From: an uncultured Eubacteriales bacterium
Lineage (GTDB): Bacteria > Bacillota > Clostridia > Oscillospirales > Acutalibacteraceae
Length of the DNA stretch: 64,000 bases
Direction: 5' to 3'
Assembly (NCBI GenBank): GCA_934675165.1
Contig: CAKUPP010000002.1
Span: 1 to 64,000 of the forward strand
Part shown: in pieces, positions 38,995 to 49,035 of the stretch
How positions within the stretch are numbered: position 1 is the first letter of the stretch
How the letters are laid out: each line of letters opens with the position of its first letter
Notes under the pieces: generated by a model
What the model was told of the DNA's origin: nothing
The model's input: the letters and a program-made list of their open reading frames with translations, nothing else
The model's database searches: none
Program-made: the position numbers and the translations under genes

Positions 38995-39627
38995 TTATTT
39001 TGTTCCAAAAATTCTATCTCCAGCATCCCCTAACCCCGGAATAATATAACTGTTTTCATTAAGCATCTCATCTTTAGCTGCACAATAAATTTTAACATCA
39101 GGATGAGCACTTGAAAGAGCTTTTATACCTTGATCAGAAGCAATTATACACATAAATTTTACAGTTCTGGGATTTTTCTTCTTTACGCTATCTATAGCAT
39201 CAATTGCAGATCCACCAGTTGCAAGCATTGGATCGAGTATTATAACATCCCTTTTGTCAATATCTACGGGAAGCTTACAATAATATTCAACCGGCTGTAG
39301 CGTATTTGGATCACGATATAATCCGATATGTCCAACCCTGGCTGTAGGCACCATATTGACAACACCTTCAACCATCCCTAATCCTGCTCTCAAAATTGGT
39401 ACAAACGCTAAGTGCCTCTCTGCAAGAATTTTTGTTTTTGCAGTTGCCACAGGTGTTTCAACTTCAACCTCTTTGAGTGGCAAATCTCGCAAAGACTCAT
39501 AACACATAAGCATTGTTACTTCACTAATAAGTTCTCTAAACTCCTTTGAACTCGTGTTCTTATCCCTTAAAAGAGAAATTTTATGTTGAATCAATGGATG
39601 ATCCATTATCATTACATTTTCCGGCAT
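38995..39627 (-). CDS. upp: Uracil phosphoribosyltransferase
   Basis: Upp salvages uracil to UMP using PRPP. The 210 residues include the PRPP-binding loop [18 protein letters not shown] and the C-terminal uracil site [15 protein letters not shown]. It is 25 bp after rpiB in a leftward operon with tsaE and tsaB. Confidence 0.97.
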   Translation of the reverse strand: MPENVMIMDHPLIQHKISLLRDKNTSSKEFRELISEVTMLMCYESLRDLPLKEVEVETPVATAKTKILAERHLAFVPILRAGLGMVEGVVNMVPTARVGHIGLYRDPNTLQPVEYYCKLPVDIDKRDVIILDPMLATGGSAIDAIDSVKKKNPRTVKFMCIIASDQGIKALSSAHPDVKIYCAAKDEMLNENSYIIPGLGDAGDRIFGTK

Positions 39628-39652
39628 AATACATTACCTCCAATTATTTAAT

Positions 39653-40081
39653 CTACACTTTCTCTATTAAATTTACTCGATTTAAATGCCTACCACCTTC
39701 AAAAGAAGTGTTTAAAAAGTTATCTACAATAACAATTGCCTTCGCAAAATCAGTAAATCTACCACTTAAACACAAAACATTTGCATCGTTATGTTTTCTT
39801 GCCAAAATTGCTAATTCAGGTTCATAACAAAGTGCAGCGCGTACTCCTGCAACTTTATTTGCCGAAATTGAAACTCCTATCCCAGAACCACATACTAATA
39901 TTCCTTTATCACAAATACTTGATGAAACGAGGTTTGCAACTTTCTTTGCATAAATTGGATAATCACACGATTCTTTATTAAATGTTCCAACGTCTTCAAT
40001 TTTTAATCCTTTTTTCTCTAAATAATTTTTTATATTCACTTTCAATTCGTAACCTGCGTGATCAGAACCTAAAGCTATCAT
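39653..40081 (-). CDS. rpiB: Ribose-5-phosphate isomerase B
   Basis: RpiB interconverts ribose 5-phosphate and ribulose 5-phosphate in the pentose phosphate pathway. The 142-residue protein has GSDHAGYELK at the start, the catalytic Cys region CDKGILVCGSGIGVSI and HNDANVLCLSGR. Its ATG overlaps the tsaB stop (ATGA), so translation is coupled. Confidence 0.96.
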   Translation of the reverse strand: MIALGSDHAGYELKVNIKNYLEKKGLKIEDVGTFNKESCDYPIYAKKVANLVSSSICDKGILVCGSGIGVSISANKVAGVRAALCYEPELAILARKHNDANVLCLSGRFTDFAKAIVIVDNFLNTSFEGGRHLNRVNLIEKV

Positions 40082-40800
40082 ATATCTTCATCCTCCTTCT
40101 TTAAATTTTTTTCTAAAAGTCTTTGAGCTTGTGGAATATTTATATAATTTATATCGACATTAATATTATATTTCTCGTCAAACCCTTTATACTTTCTTTC
40201 GGCTAAAAATGCCACACTCGAAGCGCGTATATAACGATTTTTCTCTTCAGATAAAACACATTTTTCAGCTTTGATTAAGCTTTCAATATTATTATAACAC
40301 ATACTAGCTCCATCTCCAACAAATTCTATATCTGAATTTATCTTTTGAAGCTCCTTATCCAAACTTTTAATTGAAACCGTTCTATCACCAGTTAATCTAG
40401 TTAATGCTTTATCACGTTTTTCGAACAAAGCATTATATACTTGACCTCTACGCGCATCCATACATGCACAAATTATCGAGTATCTACCAGAAGCACCAAA
40501 AGCTAAAGCCTCAAGCGACGATACTCCTATGCAAGGTTTTTGACTAGCAAGTGAAAGTCCTTCAACAGTAGACACACCTATACGAAGCCCAGTAAATGAC
40601 CCTGGCCCATTTGTAACAGCAAATAAATCTATGTCCTCTGCAGATGCTTTTAAATTAAAAAGAATAGATTCAATCATAGGTGATATTGTCTGACTATGCG
40701 TAAGCCCGGAATTTATAAACGTTTCTCCTAAAATTACTCCGTTTTCAACGACTGCAACAGAAGCAGTTATTGATGACGAATCAACAGCCAATATTTTCAT
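40078..40800 (-). CDS. tsaB: tRNA threonylcarbamoyladenosine biosynthesis protein TsaB
   Basis: TsaB works with TsaD and TsaE to make the t6A base of ANN-decoding tRNAs. The 240 residues start at the ATG at 40800 (MKILAVDSSSITASVAV) and show NGPGSFTGLRIGVSTVEGL and DARRGQVYNALF. It overlaps the end of tsaE by 20 bp. Confidence 0.96.
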   Translation of the reverse strand: MKILAVDSSSITASVAVVENGVILGETFINSGLTHSQTISPMIESILFNLKASAEDIDLFAVTNGPGSFTGLRIGVSTVEGLSLASQKPCIGVSSLEALAFGASGRYSIICACMDARRGQVYNALFEKRDKALTRLTGDRTVSIKSLDKELQKINSDIEFVGDGASMCYNNIESLIKAEKCVLSEEKNRYIRASSVAFLAERKYKGFDEKYNINVDINYINIPQAQRLLEKNLKKEDEDI

Positions 40801-41221
40801 CAAAATCAACACCCTTAATTTCTATTATCCTTAATGTTTCACTGTTACCTTTCTCTATTGAAATTTCTATAGCATCATCAGGAATATCGTTTTCAATATT
40901 TTCACTCCATTCTATTAAAAACACACCTCTGTTTATATAATCAAAATATCCCGTTGATTCCAAATCTTCAGATGATTTTATGCGATACATATCGAAATGA
41001 TATATTTTAAACTTATTTGTTTGATATTCATTCACCAGCGAAAAAGTAGGACTAGAAACCAAATTTTTTATACCAAAATAATCAACCATTCCGCGTATAA
41101 ACGCAGTTTTACCTACACCCAAATCTCCATAAAATGCCACAACTTCATTACCTTTTAGTCTTTTTGCCAATTTTTGAGCTATTGCCTCAGTATCTTTTAC
41201 ACAATGCGTTACAAACTTCAC
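40781..41221 (-). CDS. tsaE: tRNA threonylcarbamoyladenosine biosynthesis ATPase TsaE
   Basis: TsaE is the ATPase of the t6A complex. The 146 residues contain the P-loop FYGDLGVGKTAFIRG, SSPTFSLVNEYQ and FLIEWSENIE. The start is GTG at 41221, six bases after AGGGGA. It follows the amino-acid ABC transporter operon by 9 bp and could be read from the same transcript. Confidence 0.96.
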   Translation of the reverse strand: MKFVTHCVKDTEAIAQKLAKRLKGNEVVAFYGDLGVGKTAFIRGMVDYFGIKNLVSSPTFSLVNEYQTNKFKIYHFDMYRIKSSEDLESTGYFDYINRGVFLIEWSENIENDIPDDAIEISIEKGNSETLRIIEIKGVDFDENIGC

Positions 41222-41230
41222 TTTAATCCC

Positions 41231-41965
41231 CTACACAATCTTTCTAAGAAATTTGCTAACTCTCACATTTTGACAATTTTCAAAAAGTTCTTTAGGAGTT
41301 TCATCAGCTATTATTTTTCCTTGATCCATAAACAAAACACGTGTTGCCGCTTCCTTTACAAAACTCATTTCATGCGTAACAACAATCATAGTCATACCTT
41401 GATTTGCAATATCCACCATGACAGATATAACTTCTTTAATCATTTCCGGATCCAACGCAGAAGTAGGTTCATCAAAAAGTATTACTTTTGGATTCATTAT
41501 AAGTGCCCGTATTATTGCCACGCGTTGCTTTTGGCCACCAGAAAGTCTTGAAGGGTAAGAATCAGCTTTATCTCTGAGCCCTACTTTTTCAAGAAGAGCC
41601 AAAGCACATTGTTTAGCATCCCGTTTAGAATATATCCTTAAAGAAATGGGTGCAAGTGTTATATTTTCGAGTATAGTTAAGTGAGGGAAAAGGTTAAAAT
41701 GCTGAAACACCATACCAATATCCTTTCTTATTTTGTCCATATTACATCTAGGATCTGTTATGCTTTTTCCTTCAAATTCTATCTCACCACTAGTAGGTAC
41801 TTCCAGTCCATTAAGACATCTCAAAAATGTGCTTTTCCCCGAACCCGATGGACCAATTATAGCAACTTTTTCACCCTGTTTAAAATCAACATTTATTCCA
41901 CTTAAAATCCTCAATGTTTTATTATCGTGTTTAAATTCTTTATACAAGTTCCTAACGCTTATCAC
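41231..41965 (-). CDS. Polar amino-acid ABC transporter ATPase
   Basis: This is a 244-residue ATPase of the GlnQ type, with Walker A GPSGSGKST, signature LSGGQKQRVAI, Walker B VILFDEPTSALDPE and H-loop VVTHEM. Its start overlaps the end of the permease gene by 14 bp, so the two form one importer. Substrate is a polar amino acid, not set by sequence alone. Confidence 0.94.
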   Translation of the reverse strand: MISVRNLYKEFKHDNKTLRILSGINVDFKQGEKVAIIGPSGSGKSTFLRCLNGLEVPTSGEIEFEGKSITDPRCNMDKIRKDIGMVFQHFNLFPHLTILENITLAPISLRIYSKRDAKQCALALLEKVGLRDKADSYPSRLSGGQKQRVAIIRALIMNPKVILFDEPTSALDPEMIKEVISVMVDIANQGMTMIVVTHEMSFVKEAATRVLFMDQGKIIADETPKELFENCQNVRVSKFLRKIV

Positions 41966-43418
41966 TTATACGTAATCTCCTTTCCATAACGGACATAACA
42001 CATGTAGTAAGCATAACCATAATCAGGTAAATACCAGCAGTAGTTAAAAGAGGGACCAACGCTTCATATGTTTGACTACGTATTATATCACCAGCTCTTG
42101 AAAGATCTGTAATGCCTATAAACCCTGCAACTGCAGTTTCCTTTATCAACTGAATAAATTCATTAACAAGTGTTGGCAAAATATTTTTGAAGGCCTGCGG
42201 AATTATTATTTTTCTCATAGTAATCCCTGAACTCAGCCCAAGTGATCTTCCTGCTTCATACTGACCACCATCGACCGAAAGTATTCCTGATCTTATTATT
42301 TCAGAAACGTATGCTCCAGAATTTATGCCAAAAGCAATCATCGCTATCGCTATTTTACTCAAACCGGTAGAACACAAAACCAAATAGTAAATTGCAAAAA
42401 GTTGAACTACAACTGGCGTACCACGTATTATACTCAAATATATATCGGCAATTATTTTAAAAAACCTAATCAAAAAGCTTTTACTTCTACTTACTTTTAT
42501 GAGAGAAATTACAAGACCCAATGTAATTCCAATCAGGAGCGCAACAGCGGTTATTTCAACTGTGACCAAAAATCCATTTAAGATCATTTTATATCTATCT
42601 TTGTACACTAAATTACGATATATTTGACCTATCAAATCCACACTTTCAGTTTCATTAATATACAAATAATTCGATTTTATAGTTTCTAATTCTCCAGAAT
42701 TTTTCATATCATGCAAAATGAGATTTATGTTGTTCAAAATATCTGTTTTCCCTTTTGGAACAGCAATTCTGTAATCTTCTTCAAACAAACATTCATCCAA
42801 AAGCTTGATAACACTGCCCCATGTACGCACTAATTTTTGTGCAGGCATATCATCAACAATCACTGCATCCACTCTACCATTTATTAAATCCAGTACTGCA
42901 TCCGTTGCTTTATTGTATCTCTCAACTGAAGAATCAGGATAATTTTCGGTACAGTACTTGTCTCCTGTAAAACCTAAAACAACACCTATCTTCTTACCAT
43001 GCAAATCATTTGCACATTCTATTAAACTCATTTTTGGAATTATAATCATCTGCTTTGAAGTATAATAAGGCTCAGAAAAATCCACACTCTTAGATTTTTC
43101 TTCACTTGAACTCATCGCTGAAATAGCAAAATCACAGTTACCGTTTAAAAGTTCCAATATCACTGCATCAAATGAAACATCATTTATTTTTAAATCGACA
43201 TTCATTTTTTCAGCAATTTTTTCAGCAATATCTATGTCTATTCCAACCATTTTATCGCCATCTTTATATTCAAATGGTTCAAACTCAGCATTTGTAGCCA
43301 CTGTTATGTATCCACGATGTTTAATATCTGGAACAAAATCATTGCACAAACCACAAATATTTCCACAAAACCAAGACATTATGAAAATAATAGTCAAACA
43401 CTTAAAAAATTTTTTCAC
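41952..43418 (-). CDS. Amino-acid ABC transporter substrate-binding and permease fusion
   Basis: This single 488-residue chain carries a signal peptide (1-25), a periplasmic-binding-protein-like receptor domain (about 35-255; GYITVATNAEFEPFEYKDG, ISAMSSSEEKSKSVDFSEPY) and a five-helix permease domain (about 285-480; SIIRGTPVVVQLFAIYYLV, GAYVSEIIRSGI). Receptor-permease fusions like GlnP are known in Firmicutes. The start is a GTG after a GGGGGAT run. It pairs with the ATPase downstream. Confidence 0.94.
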   Translation of the reverse strand: MKKFFKCLTIIFIMSWFCGNICGLCNDFVPDIKHRGYITVATNAEFEPFEYKDGDKMVGIDIDIAEKIAEKMNVDLKINDVSFDAVILELLNGNCDFAISAMSSSEEKSKSVDFSEPYYTSKQMIIIPKMSLIECANDLHGKKIGVVLGFTGDKYCTENYPDSSVERYNKATDAVLDLINGRVDAVIVDDMPAQKLVRTWGSVIKLLDECLFEEDYRIAVPKGKTDILNNINLILHDMKNSGELETIKSNYLYINETESVDLIGQIYRNLVYKDRYKMILNGFLVTVEITAVALLIGITLGLVISLIKVSRSKSFLIRFFKIIADIYLSIIRGTPVVVQLFAIYYLVLCSTGLSKIAIAMIAFGINSGAYVSEIIRSGILSVDGGQYEAGRSLGLSSGITMRKIIIPQAFKNILPTLVNEFIQLIKETAVAGFIGITDLSRAGDIIRSQTYEALVPLLTTAGIYLIMVMLTTCVMSVMERRLRISDKR

Positions 43419-43454
43419 CGATCTTTATATCCCCCTAATCAGACACTTAGTACA

Positions 43455-45326
43455 TTAAATTTTTGGTTTGCTATAAAAATATGGCACGAGTGTAGTAGCA
43501 ACTTTTTCGTGTTTTCTAAGCTGCTTTTCTATAAAGAAAGTAGTTTGATTATGGTAAATTGCATCTTTCCAACCATTACCACTTATTCTCGTCAAAACTA
43601 CAGTCAAACTTTCTCCTTCTTTAAGCTCTGCTTCACGCTGACCAACATAACTATCAATAGGAGTAAGTATATCTCTATACGGTGTATATATAATCGTGAG
43701 AGGCACCTCTATTTTCAGATCATTCCACTGTTTGCGAAGCCTCTCGGTCTCTACCTTTGATACAGAAATATGTAGTGGCGTAACATTTGAAGTTATTCGA
43801 TTTGCATAGTCAAAAGTCTTAAGCGCTGCTCTATTCATTTTATTTATTAAAACAATACAAGGAAATGTATCTGTACTAGCACTTTTCTTGTATTTATAAT
43901 TATACCCCAAAATACTGATGCCCTTTAAAAATCTAAAATAATGTTTATGTGTTGAGGACATAAACCACATCAAAAGTGGTGTTACAATAAGAAGTGCCCA
44001 AGCGCCATGAGTAAACTTAGTGGTGAACACCACAATCGATCCTACAAAAGTAACTAATGCACCGAATCCATTTATAAGGGATTTATATTGCCAACCTGAT
44101 TCTTTCGACCGTAGCCACTTAATAAACATACCGAACTGAGAAATTGTGAATGAAACAAAAACACCAACTGAATAAAATGGAATCAATCTATGAGTATCTG
44201 CATTAAATACTATTAGAAGTAACGCACTGGAAATAAATATAAATACTATTCCATTTGAAAAACTAAGCTTAGTCCCTCGCTGAGAAAACTGACGTGGCAT
44301 GTATCTATCTTTTGCCAATATAGAGAGGAGAATGGGCAGCCCACTATACGACGTATTTGCAGCCAATAGTAGTATAAGCGAAGTGGTAAATTGTAAGACA
44401 TAAAACATTAATCCATTTCCAAAGATTGACGTTGCCATCTGAGAAAGAACTGTTTTATCGTGCATTGGAACCACATTCAAAAATGTGGCCAAAAAACTTG
44501 TACCGCCAAATATAAATATTATTATTCCACCAAGCATAAATAAAACTTGCTTTGCTGTTTTTTGAGAAGGCTCCTTAAAACTGGGTATAGCATTACTTAC
44601 CGCCTCCACACCTGTAAGCGCTGAACAACCAGATGAAAACGCACACAAAAACAAAACCAGTGATATTCCAGTAAGATTATCAGTCATTATACCGCTAAGC
44701 TGTGCGGATGTATACGTAATTGGAGTCAAAGTATGGTTAAAAAATCTTACAAATCCAGTAACAATAAGTGTAATCATCGAAAAAATAAACATATATGTTG
44801 GTATGCCAAAAATTTTTGAAGATTCTCCTATTCCTCTCAAATTTACTAAAGTAATTGCACCAACGCATACGAGAGAAATAAAAATTCTATATGGTTCCAA
44901 AAAAGGATAAACTGCGAGTATTGCCGCAGTAGATGAAGAAATACTTACCGCAACTGTCATTATGTAATCTATTATAAGACACGTTGCAGCAAGTAGTGAA
45001 GCTTTTTTTCCAAAATTCTCTTTCGAAACAACATATGCTCCGCCACCATTTGGATAATGGCTTATTATCTGAGAATAAGAAAATATAAGTATTAAAAGCA
45101 ACAGTATAATAGGGACACTTACAAAACCTACATATCTTGCTGCCATAATTCCCAAAGCTGGAACAAGAGCCATTAAAATTTCTTCAACAGCATATGCTAC
45201 AGAAGACACAGCATCACTAGCCATTATAGGTAATCCCCATAATCTGGATAATTTTTCATCTTTAAGTTGATCATCTTTCAAAGCTGAACCAAGCAAAATT
45301 GTTTTCAAATCCCTCAGTTTACCCAT
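43455..45326 (-). CDS. kimA: KimA-type potassium/proton symporter of the APC superfamily
   Basis: About 12 membrane helices (1-440) lead into a soluble domain (about 470-610). The start of helix 1 (SDAVSSVAYAVEEIL), YPNGGGAYVVSKEN and SGCSALTGVEAVSNAIP are close to what I remember of Bacillus KimA (YdaO), a high-affinity potassium importer. The cytoplasmic domain (MNRAALKTFDYANRIT) matches as well. General amino-acid permease is the fallback. Bacillus kimA is controlled by a c-di-AMP riboswitch; none is visible in the 110-bp upstream spacer here. Confidence 0.78.
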   Translation of the reverse strand: MGKLRDLKTILLGSALKDDQLKDEKLSRLWGLPIMASDAVSSVAYAVEEILMALVPALGIMAARYVGFVSVPIILLLLILIFSYSQIISHYPNGGGAYVVSKENFGKKASLLAATCLIIDYIMTVAVSISSSTAAILAVYPFLEPYRIFISLVCVGAITLVNLRGIGESSKIFGIPTYMFIFSMITLIVTGFVRFFNHTLTPITYTSAQLSGIMTDNLTGISLVLFLCAFSSGCSALTGVEAVSNAIPSFKEPSQKTAKQVLFMLGGIIIFIFGGTSFLATFLNVVPMHDKTVLSQMATSIFGNGLMFYVLQFTTSLILLLAANTSYSGLPILLSILAKDRYMPRQFSQRGTKLSFSNGIVFIFISSALLLIVFNADTHRLIPFYSVGVFVSFTISQFGMFIKWLRSKESGWQYKSLINGFGALVTFVGSIVVFTTKFTHGAWALLIVTPLLMWFMSSTHKHYFRFLKGISILGYNYKYKKSASTDTFPCIVLINKMNRAALKTFDYANRITSNVTPLHISVSKVETERLRKQWNDLKIEVPLTIIYTPYRDILTPIDSYVGQREAELKEGESLTVVLTRISGNGWKDAIYHNQTTFFIEKQLRKHEKVATTLVPYFYSKPKI

Positions 45327-45437
45327 TTTTTACAATCCCCCGTTTTAAATTTTCAATTTAAAATAGCTCTACAAACAATACTACCACAAAAACAAATAAA
45401 CTCAAAATTTTTTTCAAATTTTTAAAATAAATTTTTA

Positions 45438-45662
45438 TTACTTCTCAATATTTAACTTTTTCTGTAATTTTAAAATTTCTTTTTTCCTCTGCTCATACTT
45501 TTCTTTATTCAAAACTATATTGCCTTTACTATCTACTTCAATTATACTGCCTTCTGATAAACCGTCAACATGATTTTTTTTTTCAATAATTACTTCTTCA
45601 CATTTTTCATTTTCACATACTAAAACATCATTTTCAATACGATCAACAGATAAAAAATTCAT
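45438..45662 (-). CDS. DUF3006-type small protein
   Basis: This 74-residue protein has an N-terminal beta core (MNFLSVDRIENDVLVCE, EGSIIEVDSKGNIVL) and a charged C-terminal helix. It fits the DUF3006 pattern, often found next to ComEC-like metallo-hydrolases, as here, where the hydrolase ends 24 bp upstream. Function is unknown. Confidence 0.7.
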   Translation of the reverse strand: MNFLSVDRIENDVLVCENEKCEEVIIEKKNHVDGLSEGSIIEVDSKGNIVLNKEKYEQRKKEILKLQKKLNIEK

Positions 45663-45686
45663 TATCTATCCCCCTCAAATTTATTA

Positions 45687-46622
45687 CTAAACAAGTGTTC
45701 TCTCTTTTTCGGTAAATACTTTCATTTTCCCATTTTTTATAGAAAAAATAATATTACCGTCTAAATCAGTTCTGTAAATTTTTGCTCCTATCTTATCAAG
45801 TCGATACAAAGTTTGTTCTTTTGGAAGATTATTTCTATCTGGCGCAACAGATATAACTGCATACTTGGGATTAACTTTATTCAAAAATTTTTTAGATGTA
45901 GATGTTTTACTTCCGTGATGTCCTACCTTTAAGACTGTGGATCTAATATCAAAATTTTTTTTCAGTATGTCGATTTCTTCACTTTCTTGAGCATCTCCAG
46001 TAAATAAAAATTTCCATTTTTGATAACTCATTTTAAAAACAAGAGAAGTATTATTTATATTTGTACTTTCTGTAATTGGACCATATATTTCAAATTTTAA
46101 ATCTCCAAGTGAAAATTTTTCACCACTTATAGCCGTTTTTACACAAACATTTTTAGAAATTAGTGCTCTAAGCATTCGTTCATATGTTACAGAAGTGGGT
46201 ATAATCGCTTCTAGAACTTTAGATTTAATAAACTTACCTATTTCAAAGTTTTTTATGACATCTTCCATCTGCCCTATGTGATCACGATGAAGATGAGAAA
46301 CAAACACATAATCCAATTTTTTAACATTCATTCTATGAAGATATTCACAAACAATATTATTAGGCTCTCTATCAGCCGCATCGATTAAAATATTATAATC
46401 TTTATACTTTACATAACAACAATCTGCCTTACCTACAGCCAAAAAATGCACCTCCATATCGCTGTCTCGAAAATCTGTAGAAAGATCACAAACTTTAGCA
46501 AAATTAAATAAATCATGCCAAGACAAATTTTTTAAAATAGCTGAATCAATCGCCCAAAAAAATGATAAAATAACAGCTATCAGGAGTATTAATATTTTAG
46601 CCGATTTTTTTGTTAATTTCAC
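45687..46622 (-). CDS. ComEC-like exported metallo-beta-lactamase-fold hydrolase
   Basis: The 311 residues start with a membrane helix or signal (about 8-30) and continue as a metallo-hydrolase: VHFLAVGKADCCYVKYKDYNIL, the metal site SHLHRDHIG, FTGDAQESEE and KVGHHGSKTS. This is the extracellular nuclease-like domain of the DNA-uptake protein ComEC, here without the channel helices. Such stand-alone copies are common in Clostridia. The GTG start follows GGAGAAT. Confidence 0.88.
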   Translation of the reverse strand: MKLTKKSAKILILLIAVILSFFWAIDSAILKNLSWHDLFNFAKVCDLSTDFRDSDMEVHFLAVGKADCCYVKYKDYNILIDAADREPNNIVCEYLHRMNVKKLDYVFVSHLHRDHIGQMEDVIKNFEIGKFIKSKVLEAIIPTSVTYERMLRALISKNVCVKTAISGEKFSLGDLKFEIYGPITESTNINNTSLVFKMSYQKWKFLFTGDAQESEEIDILKKNFDIRSTVLKVGHHGSKTSTSKKFLNKVNPKYAVISVAPDRNNLPKEQTLYRLDKIGAKIYRTDLDGNIIFSIKNGKMKVFTEKERTLV

Positions 46623-46650
46623 TTTAATTCTCCATATTTTATTAAGATCA

Positions 46651-48996
46651 TTAGTTTTTCTTATTTATATCCATTTCTAAAAATTGCTGATAATTTATGA
46701 GCACCTGTCTCGGTTTGGATCCTTCATATGGGCCAACTACACCCAATTGTTCCATTTCATCCATCAAACGACCTGCACGCGCATAACCTACTCTAAGTTT
46801 TCTTTGCAAAAATGAAGTAGACGCTTGTCCTGCTTCAACAACGCATTTTATAGCTTCTGTTATAGCTGAATCTAATGAATTTTCTCCACTTGCTGATTCA
46901 TCATTTTTTGAATTTTCAGTAACCGCATTTTTTTCAATTTCTTCTGCAATTTTTACGTCGTAAGAAGACTCTTGTGAATTTTTTAAAAATTTTATCACAT
47001 TTTCTATTTCTCCATCGGTAACATAGCACCCTTGCACTCTTATAGGTTTTGAAGATCCCACTGGAGAAAAAAGCATATCTCCACGCCCTAAAAGCTTTTC
47101 AGCACCGCTCATATCTAAAATTGTTCTTGAATCTATCTGTGACGAAACTGCAAGAGCGATTCTACTCGGAATATTTGCCTTAATTATTCCGGTTATAACA
47201 TCAACCGAAGGCCTCTGAGTAGCAATAACAATATGCATCCCAGCAGCTCTGGCCATTTGAGCCAATCTACACACATAATCTTCAACTTCGCGCGGGGCAG
47301 CCATCATAAGATCAGAAAGTTCATCTATTATTATAACTATTTGCGGCATTTTTTCCAAAATTTCGCCCTCTTTATCAGTTACCAATGGATGACTATCAAT
47401 AAATTTATTATACGATTCCAAATCTCTAACATTATTCTCTGCAAATTTTTTATACCGTAATAGCATTTCATTAACAGCCCAATTTAATGCGCCAGCCGCT
47501 TTACGCGCATCGGTAACAACAGGAACAAGTAAGTGCGGTATCCCATTATATATTCCCAATTCTACAACTTTAGGATCTATCATTAAAAGCTTTACTTCAT
47601 CCGGGCGAGCTTTATACAATATACTGATTATAAATGAATTTATACACACAGATTTGCCAGAACCTGTTGAACCAGCTATTAAAAGATGGGGCATTTTTGC
47701 TAAATCAGTTATCATTATATCTCCTGAGATGTCTCTTCCCAAAACAACAGATAATTTACTACCAGCAGATATAAACTTGGAAGAAGATATAAGCTCTTTC
47801 ATATTTACAACACTTACAACCTTATTCGGAATTTCAACACCAACTGCGGCTTTACCAGGTATTGGTGCCTCTATACGCACTCCAGAAGCAGCCAAATTAA
47901 GCGCTATATCATCGGCAAGAGTTGTAATTTTACTTATCTTCACACCGGCGGCTGGCTGAAGTTCATATCTTGTAACAGCAGGGCCTCGGCTTATATCAAC
48001 AATTTTTGTTTGAACATTGAAACTTTTTAAAGTGTCTACTAAAATTTTACCATTATTACTAAGTTCAAAACTAATATCATGATCGTCAGGATCAACAGAT
48101 GAATTTAAAAGATTGATCGGAGGAAATTCATAATTTTCTTTATTTTCACCAAACAATGATTTTTCTACACTAAATTTAATATCATTTTTTTCCTCCAGAT
48201 TTTTTTCGGTGAAATTCGATTGATTATTTTTATCCTTTGATAAAAACTTTTCTGTTACTTTTAATATATCATCATTTTCTTCGCTAAAATTAATCGGAGT
48301 TTCATCTTCAATTGTATTACTGGGAAATTTACTATTTGAATTAAGTAGTTCTAATTTTTCATCATTTAAAATTTCTTTTTCTTCAATTTTTTTAGATTTT
48401 TCAGACTTCTTTTTGCAAACATAATCATCAATTTTACTTCTCAACCAAAAGAAGGTATCAGAAACTGCTTTTAAAAAATCACTTAACTTTGCTCCAGTTA
48501 AAAAAATAGTAAGCAAAAATAATATTATCAGTGCAGTAGCTTTTGCACCTGCTAAGCCGAACCCCCACACGGCAAAAGCTCCTAAAATTGCTCCAATAAA
48601 ACCGGAATTAAAATTAAATTTTCCTGATACACATTCTTGAAATAAAGACTTCCAAAATCCCAAAGACAGATTCTGAGAGTTACCCCATACAAAAATATAT
48701 ACCGCTGCGCTTAAAAAAAATATACCCATTACCGAAATCCAATACTTTAGCAAAAACTTATTACTTATTTTCCCCATAGTATCAGCAATAACCCAAATTG
48801 CACCTAAAATTGGAATTAAAACACAACAAATCCCAAACAATGCAAAAATAAAATTATGCACTACACGCCAAATATTTTCTCCACGAATAATAATTAAACT
48901 CATTAAAAACAAAGAACCGCAAAACATTAATATATTTTTAACGTTTGTTTTCTGAACACCGTACTCAATTTTTGATATTTTTTTCTTCTTTTTCAA
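46651..48996 (-). CDS. ftsK: DNA translocase FtsK/SpoIIIE
   Basis: This motor moves chromosomal DNA at septa and, in spore formers, into the forespore. The 781-residue protein has about five N-terminal membrane helices (25-190), a charged linker (to about 300), the RecA-type motor with AGSTGSGKSVCINSF and VIIIDELSDLMM, and a C-terminal winged-helix gamma domain (FLQRKLRVGYARAGRLMDEM). The start is TTG. With spo0A and spoIVB nearby it may serve the SpoIIIE role. Confidence 0.94.
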   Translation of the reverse strand: MKKKKKISKIEYGVQKTNVKNILMFCGSLFLMSLIIIRGENIWRVVHNFIFALFGICCVLIPILGAIWVIADTMGKISNKFLLKYWISVMGIFFLSAAVYIFVWGNSQNLSLGFWKSLFQECVSGKFNFNSGFIGAILGAFAVWGFGLAGAKATALIILFLLTIFLTGAKLSDFLKAVSDTFFWLRSKIDDYVCKKKSEKSKKIEEKEILNDEKLELLNSNSKFPSNTIEDETPINFSEENDDILKVTEKFLSKDKNNQSNFTEKNLEEKNDIKFSVEKSLFGENKENYEFPPINLLNSSVDPDDHDISFELSNNGKILVDTLKSFNVQTKIVDISRGPAVTRYELQPAAGVKISKITTLADDIALNLAASGVRIEAPIPGKAAVGVEIPNKVVSVVNMKELISSSKFISAGSKLSVVLGRDISGDIMITDLAKMPHLLIAGSTGSGKSVCINSFIISILYKARPDEVKLLMIDPKVVELGIYNGIPHLLVPVVTDARKAAGALNWAVNEMLLRYKKFAENNVRDLESYNKFIDSHPLVTDKEGEILEKMPQIVIIIDELSDLMMAAPREVEDYVCRLAQMARAAGMHIVIATQRPSVDVITGIIKANIPSRIALAVSSQIDSRTILDMSGAEKLLGRGDMLFSPVGSSKPIRVQGCYVTDGEIENVIKFLKNSQESSYDVKIAEEIEKNAVTENSKNDESASGENSLDSAITEAIKCVVEAGQASTSFLQRKLRVGYARAGRLMDEMEQLGVVGPYEGSKPRQVLINYQQFLEMDINKKN

Positions 48997-49035
48997 TGTC
49001 TTCTACAACCCTACTCTTTCTATGAAATAATTATT

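Noticed and set aside
45327..45437. c-di-AMP (ydaO) riboswitch before the kimA-like gene
   Set aside because: The spacer is only about 110 bp, extremely AT-rich and lacks the conserved aptamer pieces.
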